Of a DNA stretch of 64,000 nucleotides, positions 12,032 through 21,442 are shown piece after piece. Every line of letters begins with the position of its first letter. Position 1 is the first letter of the stretch. The stretch is from contig PJFB01000001.1 in assembly GCA_003574895.1 (NCBI GenBank), forward strand, positions 372,001-436,000, given 5' to 3'. The notes beneath the pieces are model-generated. The model saw only the letters and a list, made by a program, of their open reading frames with translations. It did not search any database and had not been told where the DNA came from. The position numbers and the translations under genes were made by a program. The stretch comes from Geobacter sp. (GTDB lineage: Bacteria > Desulfobacterota > Desulfuromonadia > Geobacterales > Pseudopelobacteraceae).

Positions 12032-13099
12032 ATGCTAAAAAGCAGGCGCGTCAGGCTGGAACGCTATTTTAATTCATATAATCTTGATGCTATTTTTTTC
12101 ACAAATCTGCTGAACATTCGCTATTTGTGCGGATTCAGCGGGTCGGAAGGTGCTCTGCTGTTGAGCAGGGGCGCCGGCTGGTTTCTGTGCGACTCCCGCT
12201 ACACCACCCAGGCAAATACTGAGGTAAGTGATGCTGTAATTAGGCAGTTTGTGGTCAAGCTGGATGCCGTGGCTGAACTGGTTTCAGAGCAGAAGTTCTC
12301 CCGCATAGGATTTGAGTCGGCCCATACTACTGTTGCCGATTTCAGGGTGTTGTCCGAGAAATTGCCTGGGTGTGAACTTGTGGCAATTGGTGTCGAACTT
12401 GATCAGATCAGGTCGCTCAAAGACCAACATGAAATAGAAAGACTGCAGGATGTCGCCTCATGCGCCTCCAGTTCGTTGCTTGCAGTACTTGACAGATTAA
12501 CCCCAGGGGTGAGGGAAACGGATTTTGCCCGTGAATTAGAATTTGAGATGCTTCGCCAAGGTGCTAGTGGCAGGGCATTCGACTTTATCGTTGCATCGGG
12601 TGAACGTGGAGCCATGCCCCATGGCAGGGCATCGGATAAATTAATATCGGCCGGCGATCTGGTGACAATTGATTTCGGTGCTGTAAAGGATGGTTATTAT
12701 TCCGACGAGACTGCTACTATTGCTGTTGGGCAGCCTGATGCGCGCAGCCGTGAAATATACGGAATTGTGAAAGAGGCCCATGACCGGGCCATTGCTGCAA
12801 TTTGCCCCGGCATTGCCTGCCGTGACTTGGATGCCGTTGCACGTGATTTTATACGTGATTCCGGTTACGGCGATTGTTTCGGCCATGGCCTGGGGCACGG
12901 GGTGGGTCTTGAGATTCATGAGAAACCGGTTATTTCACCGCGTAGCGAGGCTATTGTGGCAGAGGGAATGGTTTTCACCATTGAACCCGGTATCTATGTG
13001 CCCGGTTTCGGTGGAGTTCGGATCGAGGATACGGTAGTAGTTACAATTAACGGATGTAGATTGCTGACGCAGGTTCCTAAAGAGTTAATGATCGTGTGA
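12032..13099 (+). CDS. pepP: Xaa-Pro aminopeptidase (M24B family)
   Basis: Removes N-terminal residues preceding proline. 355 aa: N-terminal creatinase-like domain (~1-130) and a pita-bread metallopeptidase domain. All five metal ligands are present: Asp214 and Asp225 (TIDFG, YSDET), His289 (GHGLGHGVG), Glu318 (TIEPG) and Glu332 (RIEDT). No signal peptide, so cytoplasmic. The ribosome binding site is weak. The function could equally be labelled PepQ-like; the aminopeptidase form is preferred because of the N-terminal domain. Confidence 0.88.
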   Translation: MLKSRRVRLERYFNSYNLDAIFFTNLLNIRYLCGFSGSEGALLLSRGAGWFLCDSRYTTQANTEVSDAVIRQFVVKLDAVAELVSEQKFSRIGFESAHTTVADFRVLSEKLPGCELVAIGVELDQIRSLKDQHEIERLQDVASCASSSLLAVLDRLTPGVRETDFARELEFEMLRQGASGRAFDFIVASGERGAMPHGRASDKLISAGDLVTIDFGAVKDGYYSDETATIAVGQPDARSREIYGIVKEAHDRAIAAICPGIACRDLDAVARDFIRDSGYGDCFGHGLGHGVGLEIHEKPVISPRSEAIVAEGMVFTIEPGIYVPGFGGVRIEDTVVVTINGCRLLTQVPKELMIV

Positions 13100-13174
13100 C
13101 ATGATTTTCATAGAGTAGGGTACCGGTTGTCTGCATGCTGGGTATCTGCGAGACCGCATTCAAAGGAGAAGAGA

Positions 13175-13642
13175 ATGGAAGTTAAAGATTTGAAACTGCT
13201 TATAAAAATGATAACAGAGACAGATATTACCGAATTTGAAATGGACAATTCCGATGAAAAGATCGTTATAAAACGAAACCAAAAAATGGAATATGTCCAG
13301 GTTGCAGCACCCACTGTTGCTTACACAACTGCCCCTCAAATGGCCGTACCCGCCGCCGCAGCTCCTGTTGCAGCAAGTGCGCCAGCAGCTGTCGTGGAAA
13401 CCGGTGAGACGATCAACTCACCCATTGTAGGCACGTTCTACCGCGCCCCGGCCCCTGATGCCGCTCCTTATGTGGAGGTTGGACAGATTGTGGAAAAAGG
13501 GCAAGTTCTCTGCATTGTTGAGGCAATGAAGCTGATGAATGAGATCGAAGCTGAATGCCGCTGCAAGATCGTCAAGATATGCAAGGAAAACGCACAGCCA
13601 GTTGAGTTCGGCGATCCACTGTTCGTGATGGAAAAACTGTAA
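13175..13642 (+). CDS. accB: Biotin carboxyl carrier protein of acetyl-CoA carboxylase
   Basis: Carries the biotin that shuttles CO2 between biotin carboxylase and carboxyltransferase in malonyl-CoA synthesis. 155 aa: N-terminal helical region, Ala/Pro-rich linker (~45-75) and C-terminal biotinyl domain with EAMKLMNE (biotin Lys119). Start at 13175 is chosen because AAAGGAGA precedes it by a normal distance; the in-frame extension to 13127 is not family-like. accC follows after 172 nt. The carboxyltransferase genes accA/accD are not in the window. Confidence 0.95.
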   Translation: MEVKDLKLLIKMITETDITEFEMDNSDEKIVIKRNQKMEYVQVAAPTVAYTTAPQMAVPAAAAPVAASAPAAVVETGETINSPIVGTFYRAPAPDAAPYVEVGQIVEKGQVLCIVEAMKLMNEIEAECRCKIVKICKENAQPVEFGDPLFVMEKL

Positions 13643-13814
13643 TTTCAATAACACAGTATCTAAGACGTAGTCATTACTGCGAACCAGATGAGAAATACGA
13701 TCGGATTTAATTGAGTTTATTGACTAAAAATGCATCTTTTTTTATTTCTTGGTTTTCTTGGTGTCCGCAGTGGCTAAAGATTTATCTTTTGAATTAAATA
13801 AGGGGTAAGCCTCC

Positions 13815-15155
13815 ATGTTCCATAAAGTATTGATCGCAAATCGGGGAGAGATCGCCATCAGGGTAATCCGGGCCTGCAAGGAACTGGGTATCAAGACGGT
13901 TGCCGTCTATTCTCAGGCCGACATGAATTCGTTGCATGTCAAGCTTGCCGATGAAAGCGTCTGCATCGGTCCTGCTCCCAGTTCGCTGAGTTATCTCAAT
14001 ATCAACGCCATAATCAGCGCCGCTGAACTGACCGATGCCGAGGCTATACACCCCGGCTATGGATTCCTGTCTGAAAACGCCAATTTTGCCGAAGTATGCG
14101 AGAAGTGCGGAATTACCTTTATCGGTCCCAGCCCGGAGAGCATGCGTATCATGGGAGACAAGATCAGTGCCCGTCAGGCAGTGATCAAACAGGGTGTCCC
14201 AATTCTGCCAGGTACCAAAGAGGGTGTGCATACCGTAGATGAAGCGGTTAAAACAGCCAAGAAGATCGGTTTTCCGGTAATCATCAAGGCCACTGCCGGT
14301 GGGGGCGGTCGCGGGATGAAGATTGTCCATTCCCAGGCAGCCTTGCCCAATGCCTTTGCAACGGCTCGCGCCGAGGCCCAGTCCGGTTTCGGCAATCCAG
14401 AGGTCTATATAGAAAAATACTGCGAACAGCCCAGACATGTTGAGATCCAGATACTGGCGGATAAACATGGCAATGTTATTCATCTGGGTGAGCGTGACTG
14501 TTCCATCCAGCGTCGTCACCAGAAGCTCATCGAAGAGGCACCTTCGACCGTTGTCACACCGGAGATCAGAAAAGCCATGGGGGATGCAGCTGTCAAGGCT
14601 GCGGCCGCTGTAGGTTATAACAGTGTCGGCACAGTTGAGTTTCTGGTTGATAAAAACAATAATTTCTATTTTATGGAGATGAACACCCGCGTTCAGGTGG
14701 AACACCCGGTGACTGAAATGGTAACCGGTGTGGACATTGTCCGGGAACAGATACTCTCGGCCGCAGGTGTGCCGTTGCGTTATAAACAGGAAGACATCAA
14801 GATCAACGGCCATTCCATTGAATGCCGTATCAATGCGGAAGACCCGCTTAAATTTACACCCTGCCCAGGCAAGATCACTGCCTATCATCCGCCGGGAGGG
14901 CTGGGAGTGCGGGTGGATTCATTCGTTTACGACCAGTATACGGTTGTGCCCCATTACGATTCGATGATTGCCAAGTTGATCGTCCATGCCGAAACCCGTG
15001 AAGACGCCATCAGGCGTATGGCCAGGGCATTGGACGAGTTTATTATTGAAGGTATCAAGACCACCATATTCTTCCACAAACGGATCATGGCCAACAAAGA
15101 TTTCATCGAAGGAAACATCGATACATCGTTTCTGGAGAGGATCGTGCTGGAGTAA
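13815..15155 (+). CDS. accC: Biotin carboxylase of acetyl-CoA carboxylase
   Basis: ATP-grasp enzyme that carboxylates biotin on AccB. 446 aa, standard length. Seen: N-terminal [25 protein letters not shown]-binding loop GGGGRGMK (~160-170), [13 protein letters not shown], the metal-site [16 protein letters not shown], and [16 protein letters not shown]-type ribosome binding site lies before the ATG. It is preceded by 172 nt of AT-rich sequence after accB, which could hold a promoter, and followed after 5 nt by gcvH. Confidence 0.96.
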   Translation: MFHKVLIANRGEIAIRVIRACKELGIKTVAVYSQADMNSLHVKLADESVCIGPAPSSLSYLNINAIISAAELTDAEAIHPGYGFLSENANFAEVCEKCGITFIGPSPESMRIMGDKISARQAVIKQGVPILPGTKEGVHTVDEAVKTAKKIGFPVIIKATAGGGGRGMKIVHSQAALPNAFATARAEAQSGFGNPEVYIEKYCEQPRHVEIQILADKHGNVIHLGERDCSIQRRHQKLIEEAPSTVVTPEIRKAMGDAAVKAAAAVGYNSVGTVEFLVDKNNNFYFMEMNTRVQVEHPVTEMVTGVDIVREQILSAAGVPLRYKQEDIKINGHSIECRINAEDPLKFTPCPGKITAYHPPGGLGVRVDSFVYDQYTVVPHYDSMIAKLIVHAETREDAIRRMARALDEFIIEGIKTTIFFHKRIMANKDFIEGNIDTSFLERIVLE

Positions 15156-15160
15156 ATGAT

Positions 15161-15547
15161 ATGGAATTTCCAGAAGAATTAAAGTACTCGAAAGAACATG
15201 TCTGGGTGCGGATCGAAAAAGGGTTTGCTGTAATCGGCATAACCGATTTTGCCCAGGAAGAACTAGGAATTGTCTCGGGTGTTGAACTGCCCGAAGATGG
15301 TGATGAGGTGGAACAGGACGATTCCATCGGTTCCATCGAGGCCAGGAAAACCGTGGCAGAACTGTACGCCCCCTTTAGCGGAACCGTACGCACTGTAAAT
15401 CAAGAGGTGCAGGACAACCCTGGGCTTGTCAATGACGACCCCTACGATGGCGGCTGGTTGCTGGAGGTGTCGCTGGATGACCCGGAAGAGCTCAAAGGCC
15501 TGATGTCAGCCGACGACTACATCGACTACGTGGAAAACAGAGATTAG
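15161..15547 (+). CDS. gcvH: Glycine cleavage H-like lipoyl carrier protein
   Basis: 128 aa. Swings a lipoyl group between partners; classically in glycine cleavage, and in some bacteria as a lipoyl relay for protein lipoylation. The lipoyl site is Lys63 in SIEARKTVAELYAPFSG, aligning with ESVKA in other H proteins. It starts 5 nt after accC and ends at a terminator, so it belongs to the accB-accC transcript. No gcvT or gcvP is nearby, which makes a role in glycine cleavage uncertain here. Confidence 0.88.
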   Translation: MEFPEELKYSKEHVWVRIEKGFAVIGITDFAQEELGIVSGVELPEDGDEVEQDDSIGSIEARKTVAELYAPFSGTVRTVNQEVQDNPGLVNDDPYDGGWLLEVSLDDPEELKGLMSADDYIDYVENRD

Positions 15548-15572
15548 AACTAGTCAGTCACATGTGCTATAA

Positions 15573-15604
15573 AGGGCGAGATTGTTTATCTCGCCCTGTT
15601 TTTT
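15573..15604 (+). terminator. Terminator after accC-gcvH
   Basis: 10-bp perfect stem (15573-15582 with 15588-15597), 5-nt loop, then GTTTTTT. It lies 26 nt after gcvH and just before the GTG start of the TolC gene. Confidence 0.92.
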
Positions 15605-15620
15605 GTGAAAGGATTCAGTT

Positions 15621-17129
15621 GTGAGATCGCTCATGTTCCTCCCATTATTTGTTCTTGCATTCAGTTCATTGGCAACTGCAACGGATGCCCCGTTGTTGCT
15701 CACAATGAAGGAAGCGATTCGCATGGGAGTTGAAAAGAACCTGGACGTAAGGGCTGAACTGTATAATCCGGCTATGTACGAGGCTGATATCAATCGCAAC
15801 AAATCGATTTACGACCTGCTCTTCACTGCCCAGACCAACTATACTGATGCGACAAGCAGATCGGCTGCCACGGTCGCTCTTGGAACCTACAGCCAGCAAT
15901 CGTTAGAGTTAAATGCGGCTTTGAGTCGCCTGTTCTGGACTGGCGCCATGGCGACAGTCAATTTCAACAATGCTTACCTCAACAATAGTGTTAATGGCAA
16001 TTTGGCGACTTCGACAACTGGACTGAAGAACTATTGGCAGTCAAGTCTCGGCGTCACCCTCAGCCAGCCATTACTTAAAAATCTTGGCAGGCAGGACACA
16101 GAGATCAACATCAATGTTTCGAGACTGTCCAAATTCGCATCCATTGAGCATTTCAATACTCGGCTGCTGAACACGGTGGCCCAGATCAGAACCGAATATT
16201 TCAAGTTGTACAGTCTTCGGGAAGAATTGGAGGTCAGAAAGGTTTCGCTTGAGCTGGCCAGAAAAATCCTGGCTGAAACCAAGGCCAAGGTTGGGGCTGG
16301 TGTGCTGCCTGCCATGGAGATCCTGAACGCAGAATTTGGTGCTGTATCCAGGGAAAAGGATCTGATTGATGCGGAAAAGGCGGTCAGCAATCAAGTGGAT
16401 GTGCTGCGGCTGCTCCTGCAGATAGAAGGGAAGGGGGATATCCGAACGGTTGACACCCCCAGGAGCGCGCCTTTTGCAGTAAACGAGGAAGAATCGTTGA
16501 GACGTGCCATGAGCAGGCCCGACATAAAGGAGCAGAAGCGCAACCTCGAAATATCGGAACTTCAGACCCGTGTTTTCAGCGACAGGCTTAAACCCGATCT
16601 CTCTCTGGTTGCATCAACCAGTCTGACCGGCATTGATCGCGAATACCAGGCCGATCTGAACAAAGTTACTTCATTCGATGCCCCGGTCTGGAGCATCGGT
16701 TTGAATTTCTCCTATCCATTTGGCAACAATGCTGCCGAGAATGATTATCGTAGGAGCAGGCTCCAGAACGGCCAGACTGCACTTCAGATCAGGAGTTTGG
16801 AAGAAAGCGCGGCAAATGATGTAAAAAGCGCCATTCGTGACGTCACCAGCGGCTACAGCCAGATTGACGTGGCAGGCCGGCAGCGTGCATATGCCGAGGA
16901 GCGTCTCAAAGCTTACATCCGTAAAAACGAAGTGGGTCTGGCGACTACCAAGGATGTGATGGATGTGGAAAACGACTTGGTCACTGCGAAGAATAATCAA
17001 ATAGTTGCCCTGGTTAACTATGACAACGCCATCACACACCTCTGGCAGGTTACCGGCGAACTGCTCGAACGCGAAGGTGTTCGCATGGTTGAGGGTGATG
17101 CTGATAAACTTTATACGGGAGTGCATTGA
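15621..17129 (+). CDS. TolC-family outer membrane efflux protein
   Basis: 502 aa with an N-terminal signal peptide (hydrophobic ~4-20, ending near LATA). The long alpha-helical heptad regions (for example TRLLNTVAQIRTEYFKLYSL at ~178-198 and the C-terminal AEERLKAYIRKNEVG) and the duplicated architecture are typical of outer membrane efflux channels. It starts with GTG, preceded by AAAGGA at 7 nt. No inner-membrane pump or periplasmic adaptor lies next to it, so its partner is unknown. Its stop overlaps the mqnA start, an odd pairing with a menaquinone gene that suggests co-transcription rather than shared function. Confidence 0.85.
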   Translation: MRSLMFLPLFVLAFSSLATATDAPLLLTMKEAIRMGVEKNLDVRAELYNPAMYEADINRNKSIYDLLFTAQTNYTDATSRSAATVALGTYSQQSLELNAALSRLFWTGAMATVNFNNAYLNNSVNGNLATSTTGLKNYWQSSLGVTLSQPLLKNLGRQDTEININVSRLSKFASIEHFNTRLLNTVAQIRTEYFKLYSLREELEVRKVSLELARKILAETKAKVGAGVLPAMEILNAEFGAVSREKDLIDAEKAVSNQVDVLRLLLQIEGKGDIRTVDTPRSAPFAVNEEESLRRAMSRPDIKEQKRNLEISELQTRVFSDRLKPDLSLVASTSLTGIDREYQADLNKVTSFDAPVWSIGLNFSYPFGNNAAENDYRRSRLQNGQTALQIRSLEESAANDVKSAIRDVTSGYSQIDVAGRQRAYAEERLKAYIRKNEVGLATTKDVMDVENDLVTAKNNQIVALVNYDNAITHLWQVTGELLEREGVRMVEGDADKLYTGVH

Positions 17130-17950
17130 TGTTGCGCATCGGCCAAATAGAATACGCCAACTGTACCCCTATTTTCCATGCATTGCGTCAGCAGTATCCG
17201 GTTGGTGATTACACCTATGTCGGCGGTGTGCCGGCGCGTTTGAATACACTGCTTGCCGCCGGTGAAATAGATGTTTGCCCTTCTTCGTCTATAGCCTACG
17301 CTCTCCATCCGGACCGGTTTTTGATCATTCCGGAGATATCCATCAGCAGTTGCGGTTCAGTCCAAAGTGTACTGCTGTTTTCATCCGTGCCGATAGAGGA
17401 ATTGGACGGCAGGCATGTATTGCTCAGTTCTGAGTCGGCAACTTCGGTCAATCTTTTGAAAATTCTCCTGAAGAAACGTTATCGGTGCAATTGCACTTTT
17501 CAGGTTACAGCGCTTGCCCCTGCTGCTGCGTTACAGGAGGCGCCAGGTCTGTTACTGATTGGTGATACGGCACTCCGTACATTGAAATCGGATCACGGTG
17601 TGTATGTTTATGATTTAGGCGAATTATGGCACAATTGGACCGGGACGCCGTTTGTTTTTGCGCTATGGCTCGCCTTCAGGGGGGCGTTGCTCGATCACGA
17701 GCACGAACTCCAAACATTGGCCACTCGCTTAGAGCGCTCCAAAGCCTTTGCCCTGGCAAATCTTGAGGAGATTGCGGGTGCATCGCCGGATTCGTCATGG
17801 ATGGGCCACGACAGCCTGCTGAGATATTGGCGGAACAATCTTTCTTTTGATCTGGGCAAGGAGCACATTGAAGGTGTGAGTCTGTTTTTCGGGCTGGCGG
17901 CTGAGATGGGATTGATAGCACAAGCGCCGGAACTGGCTTTCCTGTCTTGA
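17129..17950 (+). CDS. mqnA: Chorismate dehydratase, futalosine pathway of menaquinone synthesis
   Basis: Dehydrates chorismate to 3-[(1-carboxyvinyl)oxy]benzoate, the entry step of the futalosine route to menaquinone. 273 aa. Seen: LRIGQIEYANCTPIFHAL at the start, GVPARLNTLLAAGEIDVCPSSSIAYA and the periplasmic-binding-protein-like fold with LLIGDTAL in the second half. The start overlaps the tolC stop (TGATG); a TTG one codon upstream is an alternative. Its presence implies menaquinone is made by the futalosine rather than the isochorismate route. Confidence 0.9.
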   Translation: MLRIGQIEYANCTPIFHALRQQYPVGDYTYVGGVPARLNTLLAAGEIDVCPSSSIAYALHPDRFLIIPEISISSCGSVQSVLLFSSVPIEELDGRHVLLSSESATSVNLLKILLKKRYRCNCTFQVTALAPAAALQEAPGLLLIGDTALRTLKSDHGVYVYDLGELWHNWTGTPFVFALWLAFRGALLDHEHELQTLATRLERSKAFALANLEEIAGASPDSSWMGHDSLLRYWRNNLSFDLGKEHIEGVSLFFGLAAEMGLIAQAPELAFLS

Positions 17951-17984
17951 TGGTGATGTTAGAGGGCTCGCTAATTGCTCCGGT

Positions 17985-18464
17985 TTAGGCTTTTAGCAAT
18001 CCCCTTGAAATCAAAGCAGATTTTTCAGCTTTTTTTTCCAGATAATCGTTTACAATCTTTTTGTGGTCAAAGCAGAGTTGTTCCGGCAGTTCATGCCATT
18101 GGAATATTTTCAGATTCAGTGCATCGTCCGCTGCCTGCGGTGAACCATTCCCTTTTGCTGCAAAGACTGTGGAGATTGTGTGCATGCGGTGGTCACGCAA
18201 TGGATCTGAATAACACCCTACCAGCCGAAGCTCGCTGATATCCAAAGAGGTTTCTTCTTTTGCCTCTCTCACCGCGGCATTTTCAAGTGATTCCCCATAG
18301 TCCACAAAACCACCAGGCAGAGCCCAGCCCAACGGTGGATTTTTGCGCTCAATTAGGATAATGCCGTCATTTAGCTCGATAATGATATCAACGGTTGGAA
18401 ACGGATTGCGGTATTGTTTGACAACGGTTCCGCAGTGTGGGCAGGTGAGGGTGTTAAATGCCAT
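17985..18464 (-). CDS. Nudix hydrolase
   Basis: 159 aa. Complete Nudix box at about residues 52-72 (GFVDYGE, then REAKEE), which binds Mg and hydrolyses a nucleoside diphosphate linked to another moiety. A CPHC pair near the N-terminus looks like half a zinc ribbon, a feature of some ADP-ribose or NADH pyrophosphatase-like members. GGAG lies 7 nt before the ATG. It is convergent with mqnA and separated from the next minus-strand gene by a strong hairpin. Substrate unknown. Confidence 0.85.
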   Translation of the reverse strand: MAFNTLTCPHCGTVVKQYRNPFPTVDIIIELNDGIILIERKNPPLGWALPGGFVDYGESLENAAVREAKEETSLDISELRLVGCYSDPLRDHRMHTISTVFAAKGNGSPQAADDALNLKIFQWHELPEQLCFDHKKIVNDYLEKKAEKSALISRGLLKA

Positions 18465-18478
18465 GGCAATTCTCCAGG

Positions 18479-18516
18479 CACGAAAAAAGGGGGATTTGGC
18501 TCCCCCTTTTTTCGTG
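18479..18516. terminator. Bidirectional terminator
   Basis: Perfect 15-bp inverted repeat (18479-18493 with 18502-18516) with 8-nt loop and A6/T6 arms. It lies downstream of the minus-strand PxxKW gene and just upstream of the Nudix gene, so it should isolate the two. Confidence 0.85.
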
Positions 18517-18533
18517 AGTATCGTGAAAAATTA

Positions 18534-18827
18534 CTATTTTTTCTTGCTGCCGCCAGAGGCTTTTTTGGATGCCTTGAGCGGATTGATCTTTGTATCTTCA
18601 ACTTTGATTTCCATTTTTACATGACTGGCAAAATTGCAAAGACCATTGGACCATTTCTTGGCAGGGGCAGGATACGCACTACAGACTTTACCAATGGATC
18701 CCGACACGATCCGATCACACCCTTCACAATTTTCTACTATCGTCTGGCAGGAGCCATCCGGGAAAATACAACCTTGTTTCCCCCAAAAGGTACACTCGGT
18801 ACCTGGAAGTACTGTCTGACACTGCAT
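18534..18827 (-). CDS. PxxKW-family cysteine-rich protein
   Basis: 97 aa with nine cysteines, mostly in the first half (QCQT, TECTF, QGCIF, GSCQT, ENCEGCDR, KVCSA) and the diagnostic PAKKW motif at about residue 55. The tail is Lys/Ser-rich (KASKKASGGSKKK). The cysteine spacing suggests a metal or Fe-S centre, but no function is established. Start at 18827 rather than 18845 because AGGAGG lies 7 nt upstream of the former. The family is known from delta-proteobacteria, consistent with the host inference. Confidence 0.8.
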   Translation of the reverse strand: MQCQTVLPGTECTFWGKQGCIFPDGSCQTIVENCEGCDRIVSGSIGKVCSAYPAPAKKWSNGLCNFASHVKMEIKVEDTKINPLKASKKASGGSKKK

Positions 18828-18929
18828 GCTTCTTCCTCCTGACATTTTGTTCTAACCTGAGAAGTAACTGTAACAAGTTAGGTGGAATAAAGTCAATGGA
18901 AAAATCCTTACACAAAACGGCTCTTTGAC

Positions 18930-18963
18930 TTGACGGGCGGGCGCCGGTGTATTACTGTAATAC
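18930..18963 (+). promoter_or_regulatory. Possible promoter with operator-like palindrome before the phosphohexomutase
   Basis: TTGACG (18930-18935), a 17-nt spacer and TACTGT (18953-18958) resemble a sigma-70 promoter with a weak -10. The -10 is overlapped by a perfect palindrome, GTATTAC-T-GTAATAC (18949-18963), which could be a repressor site. Both are pattern-based only. Confidence 0.4.
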
Positions 18964-19000
18964 GACTAAAGCTGTCTTATTATCTTGTGGGGGGCTGACC

Positions 19001-20419
19001 ATGACTCATATCGCCTTTGGAACCTCGGGATGGCGCGGGATTTTGTGCGAAGACTTCACCTTTGACAATGTCAAGGTAGTGATTCAGGCCATTGCCGAAT
19101 ACCTCACAAAGGCAGGAGAACAGCAACAAGGTTTAATCGTCGGTTGCGACACCCGCTTCATGGGTCAGCGTTTCGCTCAGGAGGCTGCTCGAGTTCTGGC
19201 CGGAGCCGGCATCAAGACTTTTCTGTGTGAGCGTGACACTCCAACACCTGTCATCTCATTCGAAATACTGCGAAGAAAAACCGCCGGCGCGGTTAATTTT
19301 ACCGCCAGCCACAACCCACCCGAATACAATGGTGTAAAATTTTCTCCATCCTGGGGCGGTCCGGCCCTGCCGGAAACCACAAAGGAGATTGAACGTCTTG
19401 CCAACGAGATGATCGGTAAAGTCAGCTACAGGGAACTTCCCATTGACGATGCTCTGAAGCTAGGCTTGCTGGAGCATATAGATCCCAGTTCCGCTTATCT
19501 GCAATCATTGGAACAGAAGGTCGATTTTGACTGTATCAGGAGTCTGGGCAAGGTGGCACTCGATCCTCTATACGGAACCGGGCGCGGTTATTTGGATGCA
19601 CCGCTCAGACAACGCAATATTCCGTATGTGATGATCAATGACCATCTGGACCCGTATTTCGGCGGCCAGCCACCGGAGCCATCGGAGAGTCACATTCCTG
19701 ACTTCATCTCCCTGGTCAAAAACGATCCCGAAATCCGCCTGGGATTGGCAACCGATGGGGATGCCGACCGCTTTGGCATTCTGGATGCTGATGGCACATT
19801 TATTGAGCCCAATTACATCATTGCCCTGCTTTTTGATTACCTGGTGCGTGTGCGCAAAATTGAAGGTGGCGTTGCCCGTAGTGTGGCAACCTCTCACCTG
19901 ATCGATGCGGTAGCCCGGAAACATGGCGTACCCCTGTACGAGACACCGGTAGGATTCAAATATATCGGCGAACTGATCAGCCAGGACAAGATCGTGATCG
20001 GCGGAGAAGAGAGCGCTGGCCTGACGATAAAAGGGCATGTGCCAGAGAAGGATGGCATCCTGGCCTGTTTCCTGGTGGCCGAGATGGTAGCACGCGAAGG
20101 GAAAACAGTTCAGGAGTTACTGGAAAGGCTTTATGGAGAAGTGGGCCGATTTATAACCCGCCGTGATAACCTCAAGCTGTCGCCGGAATTGGAAGCTGCC
20201 TATGCAAACAAGATTAATGCGGTTCCCGCCGAGGTCGCCGGGACGAAAGTCAAGGAGGTGATCAGGATCGACGGGACCAAACTGCTATTGGCAGACGGCA
20301 GTTGGATACTATTCCGAAAATCGGGCACGGAACCGGTGGTTCGCCTCTATGGCGAGGCCAGCAATGATGCGCGTCTGGCCGAGATAATGGCGGCCGGCAA
20401 AAAGTTTATTTTGGGTTAA
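19001..20419 (+). CDS. Phosphoglucomutase/phosphomannomutase family protein
   Basis: Alpha-D-phosphohexomutase, 472 aa, interconverting 1- and 6-phosphosugars. Seen: FGTSGWRG at 6-13, phosphoserine Ser103 in TASHNPPEYNG, metal site DGDADRFG (252-259), sugar-binding GGEESAGL (~328) and phosphate-binding RKSGTEP near the C-terminus. All four active-site elements are intact. Start at 19001 chosen because the family begins with the FGTSGWRG region and a G-rich Shine-Dalgarno precedes it. Sugar preference is not decided by sequence alone; glycogen phosphorylase in the window (30155) suggests glucose phosphate is a plausible substrate. Confidence 0.9.
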   Translation: MTHIAFGTSGWRGILCEDFTFDNVKVVIQAIAEYLTKAGEQQQGLIVGCDTRFMGQRFAQEAARVLAGAGIKTFLCERDTPTPVISFEILRRKTAGAVNFTASHNPPEYNGVKFSPSWGGPALPETTKEIERLANEMIGKVSYRELPIDDALKLGLLEHIDPSSAYLQSLEQKVDFDCIRSLGKVALDPLYGTGRGYLDAPLRQRNIPYVMINDHLDPYFGGQPPEPSESHIPDFISLVKNDPEIRLGLATDGDADRFGILDADGTFIEPNYIIALLFDYLVRVRKIEGGVARSVATSHLIDAVARKHGVPLYETPVGFKYIGELISQDKIVIGGEESAGLTIKGHVPEKDGILACFLVAEMVAREGKTVQELLERLYGEVGRFITRRDNLKLSPELEAAYANKINAVPAEVAGTKVKEVIRIDGTKLLLADGSWILFRKSGTEPVVRLYGEASNDARLAEIMAAGKKFILG

Positions 20420-20569
20420 ACAACCAGAACCAATATTGATTGGGATGACGAAGGGGGGAAGGACGAGAGAATATTTTGTAAACGCATGTAAGATATTATT
20501 TTTTGTTCACCCTGTCCATCCAGGTATTACTTAATATTTTTTTATCAATTCGTAAGGAGATAGACAATT

Positions 20570-21442
20570 ATGTGGGATTACACACCAATCGTTAAGGACC
20601 ATTTTCTTAACCCCCGCAACGTCGGGGATATAACCGATGCCGATGCCGTTGGCGAGGTGGGCAGCCTGGCCTGCGGTGACGCCCTAAAGCTGTACCTGAA
20701 ACTGGATGAAAACAAGGACAAGATCGTTGACGCCAAATTTCAGACATTCGGTTGTGCCAGTGCTATTGCCTCTTCGTCAGCGTTGACGGAGATGGTCAAA
20801 GGCAAGACCCTGGACGAGGCCTTGGCCATCAGCAATCAGGATATCGCCGAATTCCTGGGCGGCCTGCCCGAGGAGAAAATGCACTGTTCGGTAATGGGGC
20901 AGGAAGCATTGGAAGTTGCCATTGCCAAGTACCGGGGCCACGAAGTCAAAATCCACAGCCACGATCATGATCACGGACCTGAATACCCCGACCAGGAGGG
21001 CACCATTGTCTGTAAGTGCTTCGGCATCACCGACGTCTTCCTGAAAAAAGTCATTGAAACAAATCACCTGACTACGGCTGAACAAGTGACTCACTTTACC
21101 AAGGCTGGCGGTGGTTGTGGCGGTTGCATCCCCAAGATCAATGAATTGATTGCCGAGGTAATGGGCACACAGACCGAGGAACCGCGCAAACGTCCGGAAA
21201 AACTCTCCAATATGAAAAAGATGCAATTAATTCAGGAGGTGCTTGAGAAGGATATCCGGCCGCTCCTGTGGGCAGATGGTGGCGATTTGGAGCTGATCGA
21301 CATCGACGGCCCAAAGGTTCAGGTGGCCTTTCGCAAGGCCTGCGCCGGTTGCGCCTCTTCCGGCAACACCGCTCGCATGGTCGAAATCAAGCTGCGTGAT
21401 CTGGTGGCCGAAGATATCGTGGTAGAGGAGGTCGTGGCATGA
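20570..21442 (+). CDS. nifU: NifU-type Fe-S cluster scaffold protein
   Basis: 290 aa with the three-part NifU layout. Residues 1-125 form the IscU-like scaffold (Cys35, Asp37, Cys62, Cys106). Residues ~145-195 form the [2Fe-2S] BFD-like domain (Cys148, Cys150, Cys183, Cys186). Residues ~215-290 form the Nfu domain with CAGC (Cys258, Cys261). A His-rich linker (HSHDHDH, ~129-135) joins the first two. AAGGAG lies upstream of the ATG. It overlaps nifS by 4 nt. With no nitrogenase genes near, the pair may be the general Fe-S assembly system. Confidence 0.95.
   Translation: MWDYTPIVKDHFLNPRNVGDITDADAVGEVGSLACGDALKLYLKLDENKDKIVDAKFQTFGCASAIASSSALTEMVKGKTLDEALAISNQDIAEFLGGLPEEKMHCSVMGQEALEVAIAKYRGHEVKIHSHDHDHGPEYPDQEGTIVCKCFGITDVFLKKVIETNHLTTAEQVTHFTKAGGGCGGCIPKINELIAEVMGTQTEEPRKRPEKLSNMKKMQLIQEVLEKDIRPLLWADGGDLELIDIDGPKVQVAFRKACAGCASSGNTARMVEIKLRDLVAEDIVVEEVVA

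Noticed and set aside
13794-14888. 364-aa minus-strand frame over accC
   Set aside because: Antisense to biotin carboxylase with all motifs intact; no independent support.
20420-20569. Sigma-54 promoter for nifUS
   Set aside because: No GG-N10-GC type element is visible in the 150-nt upstream region.
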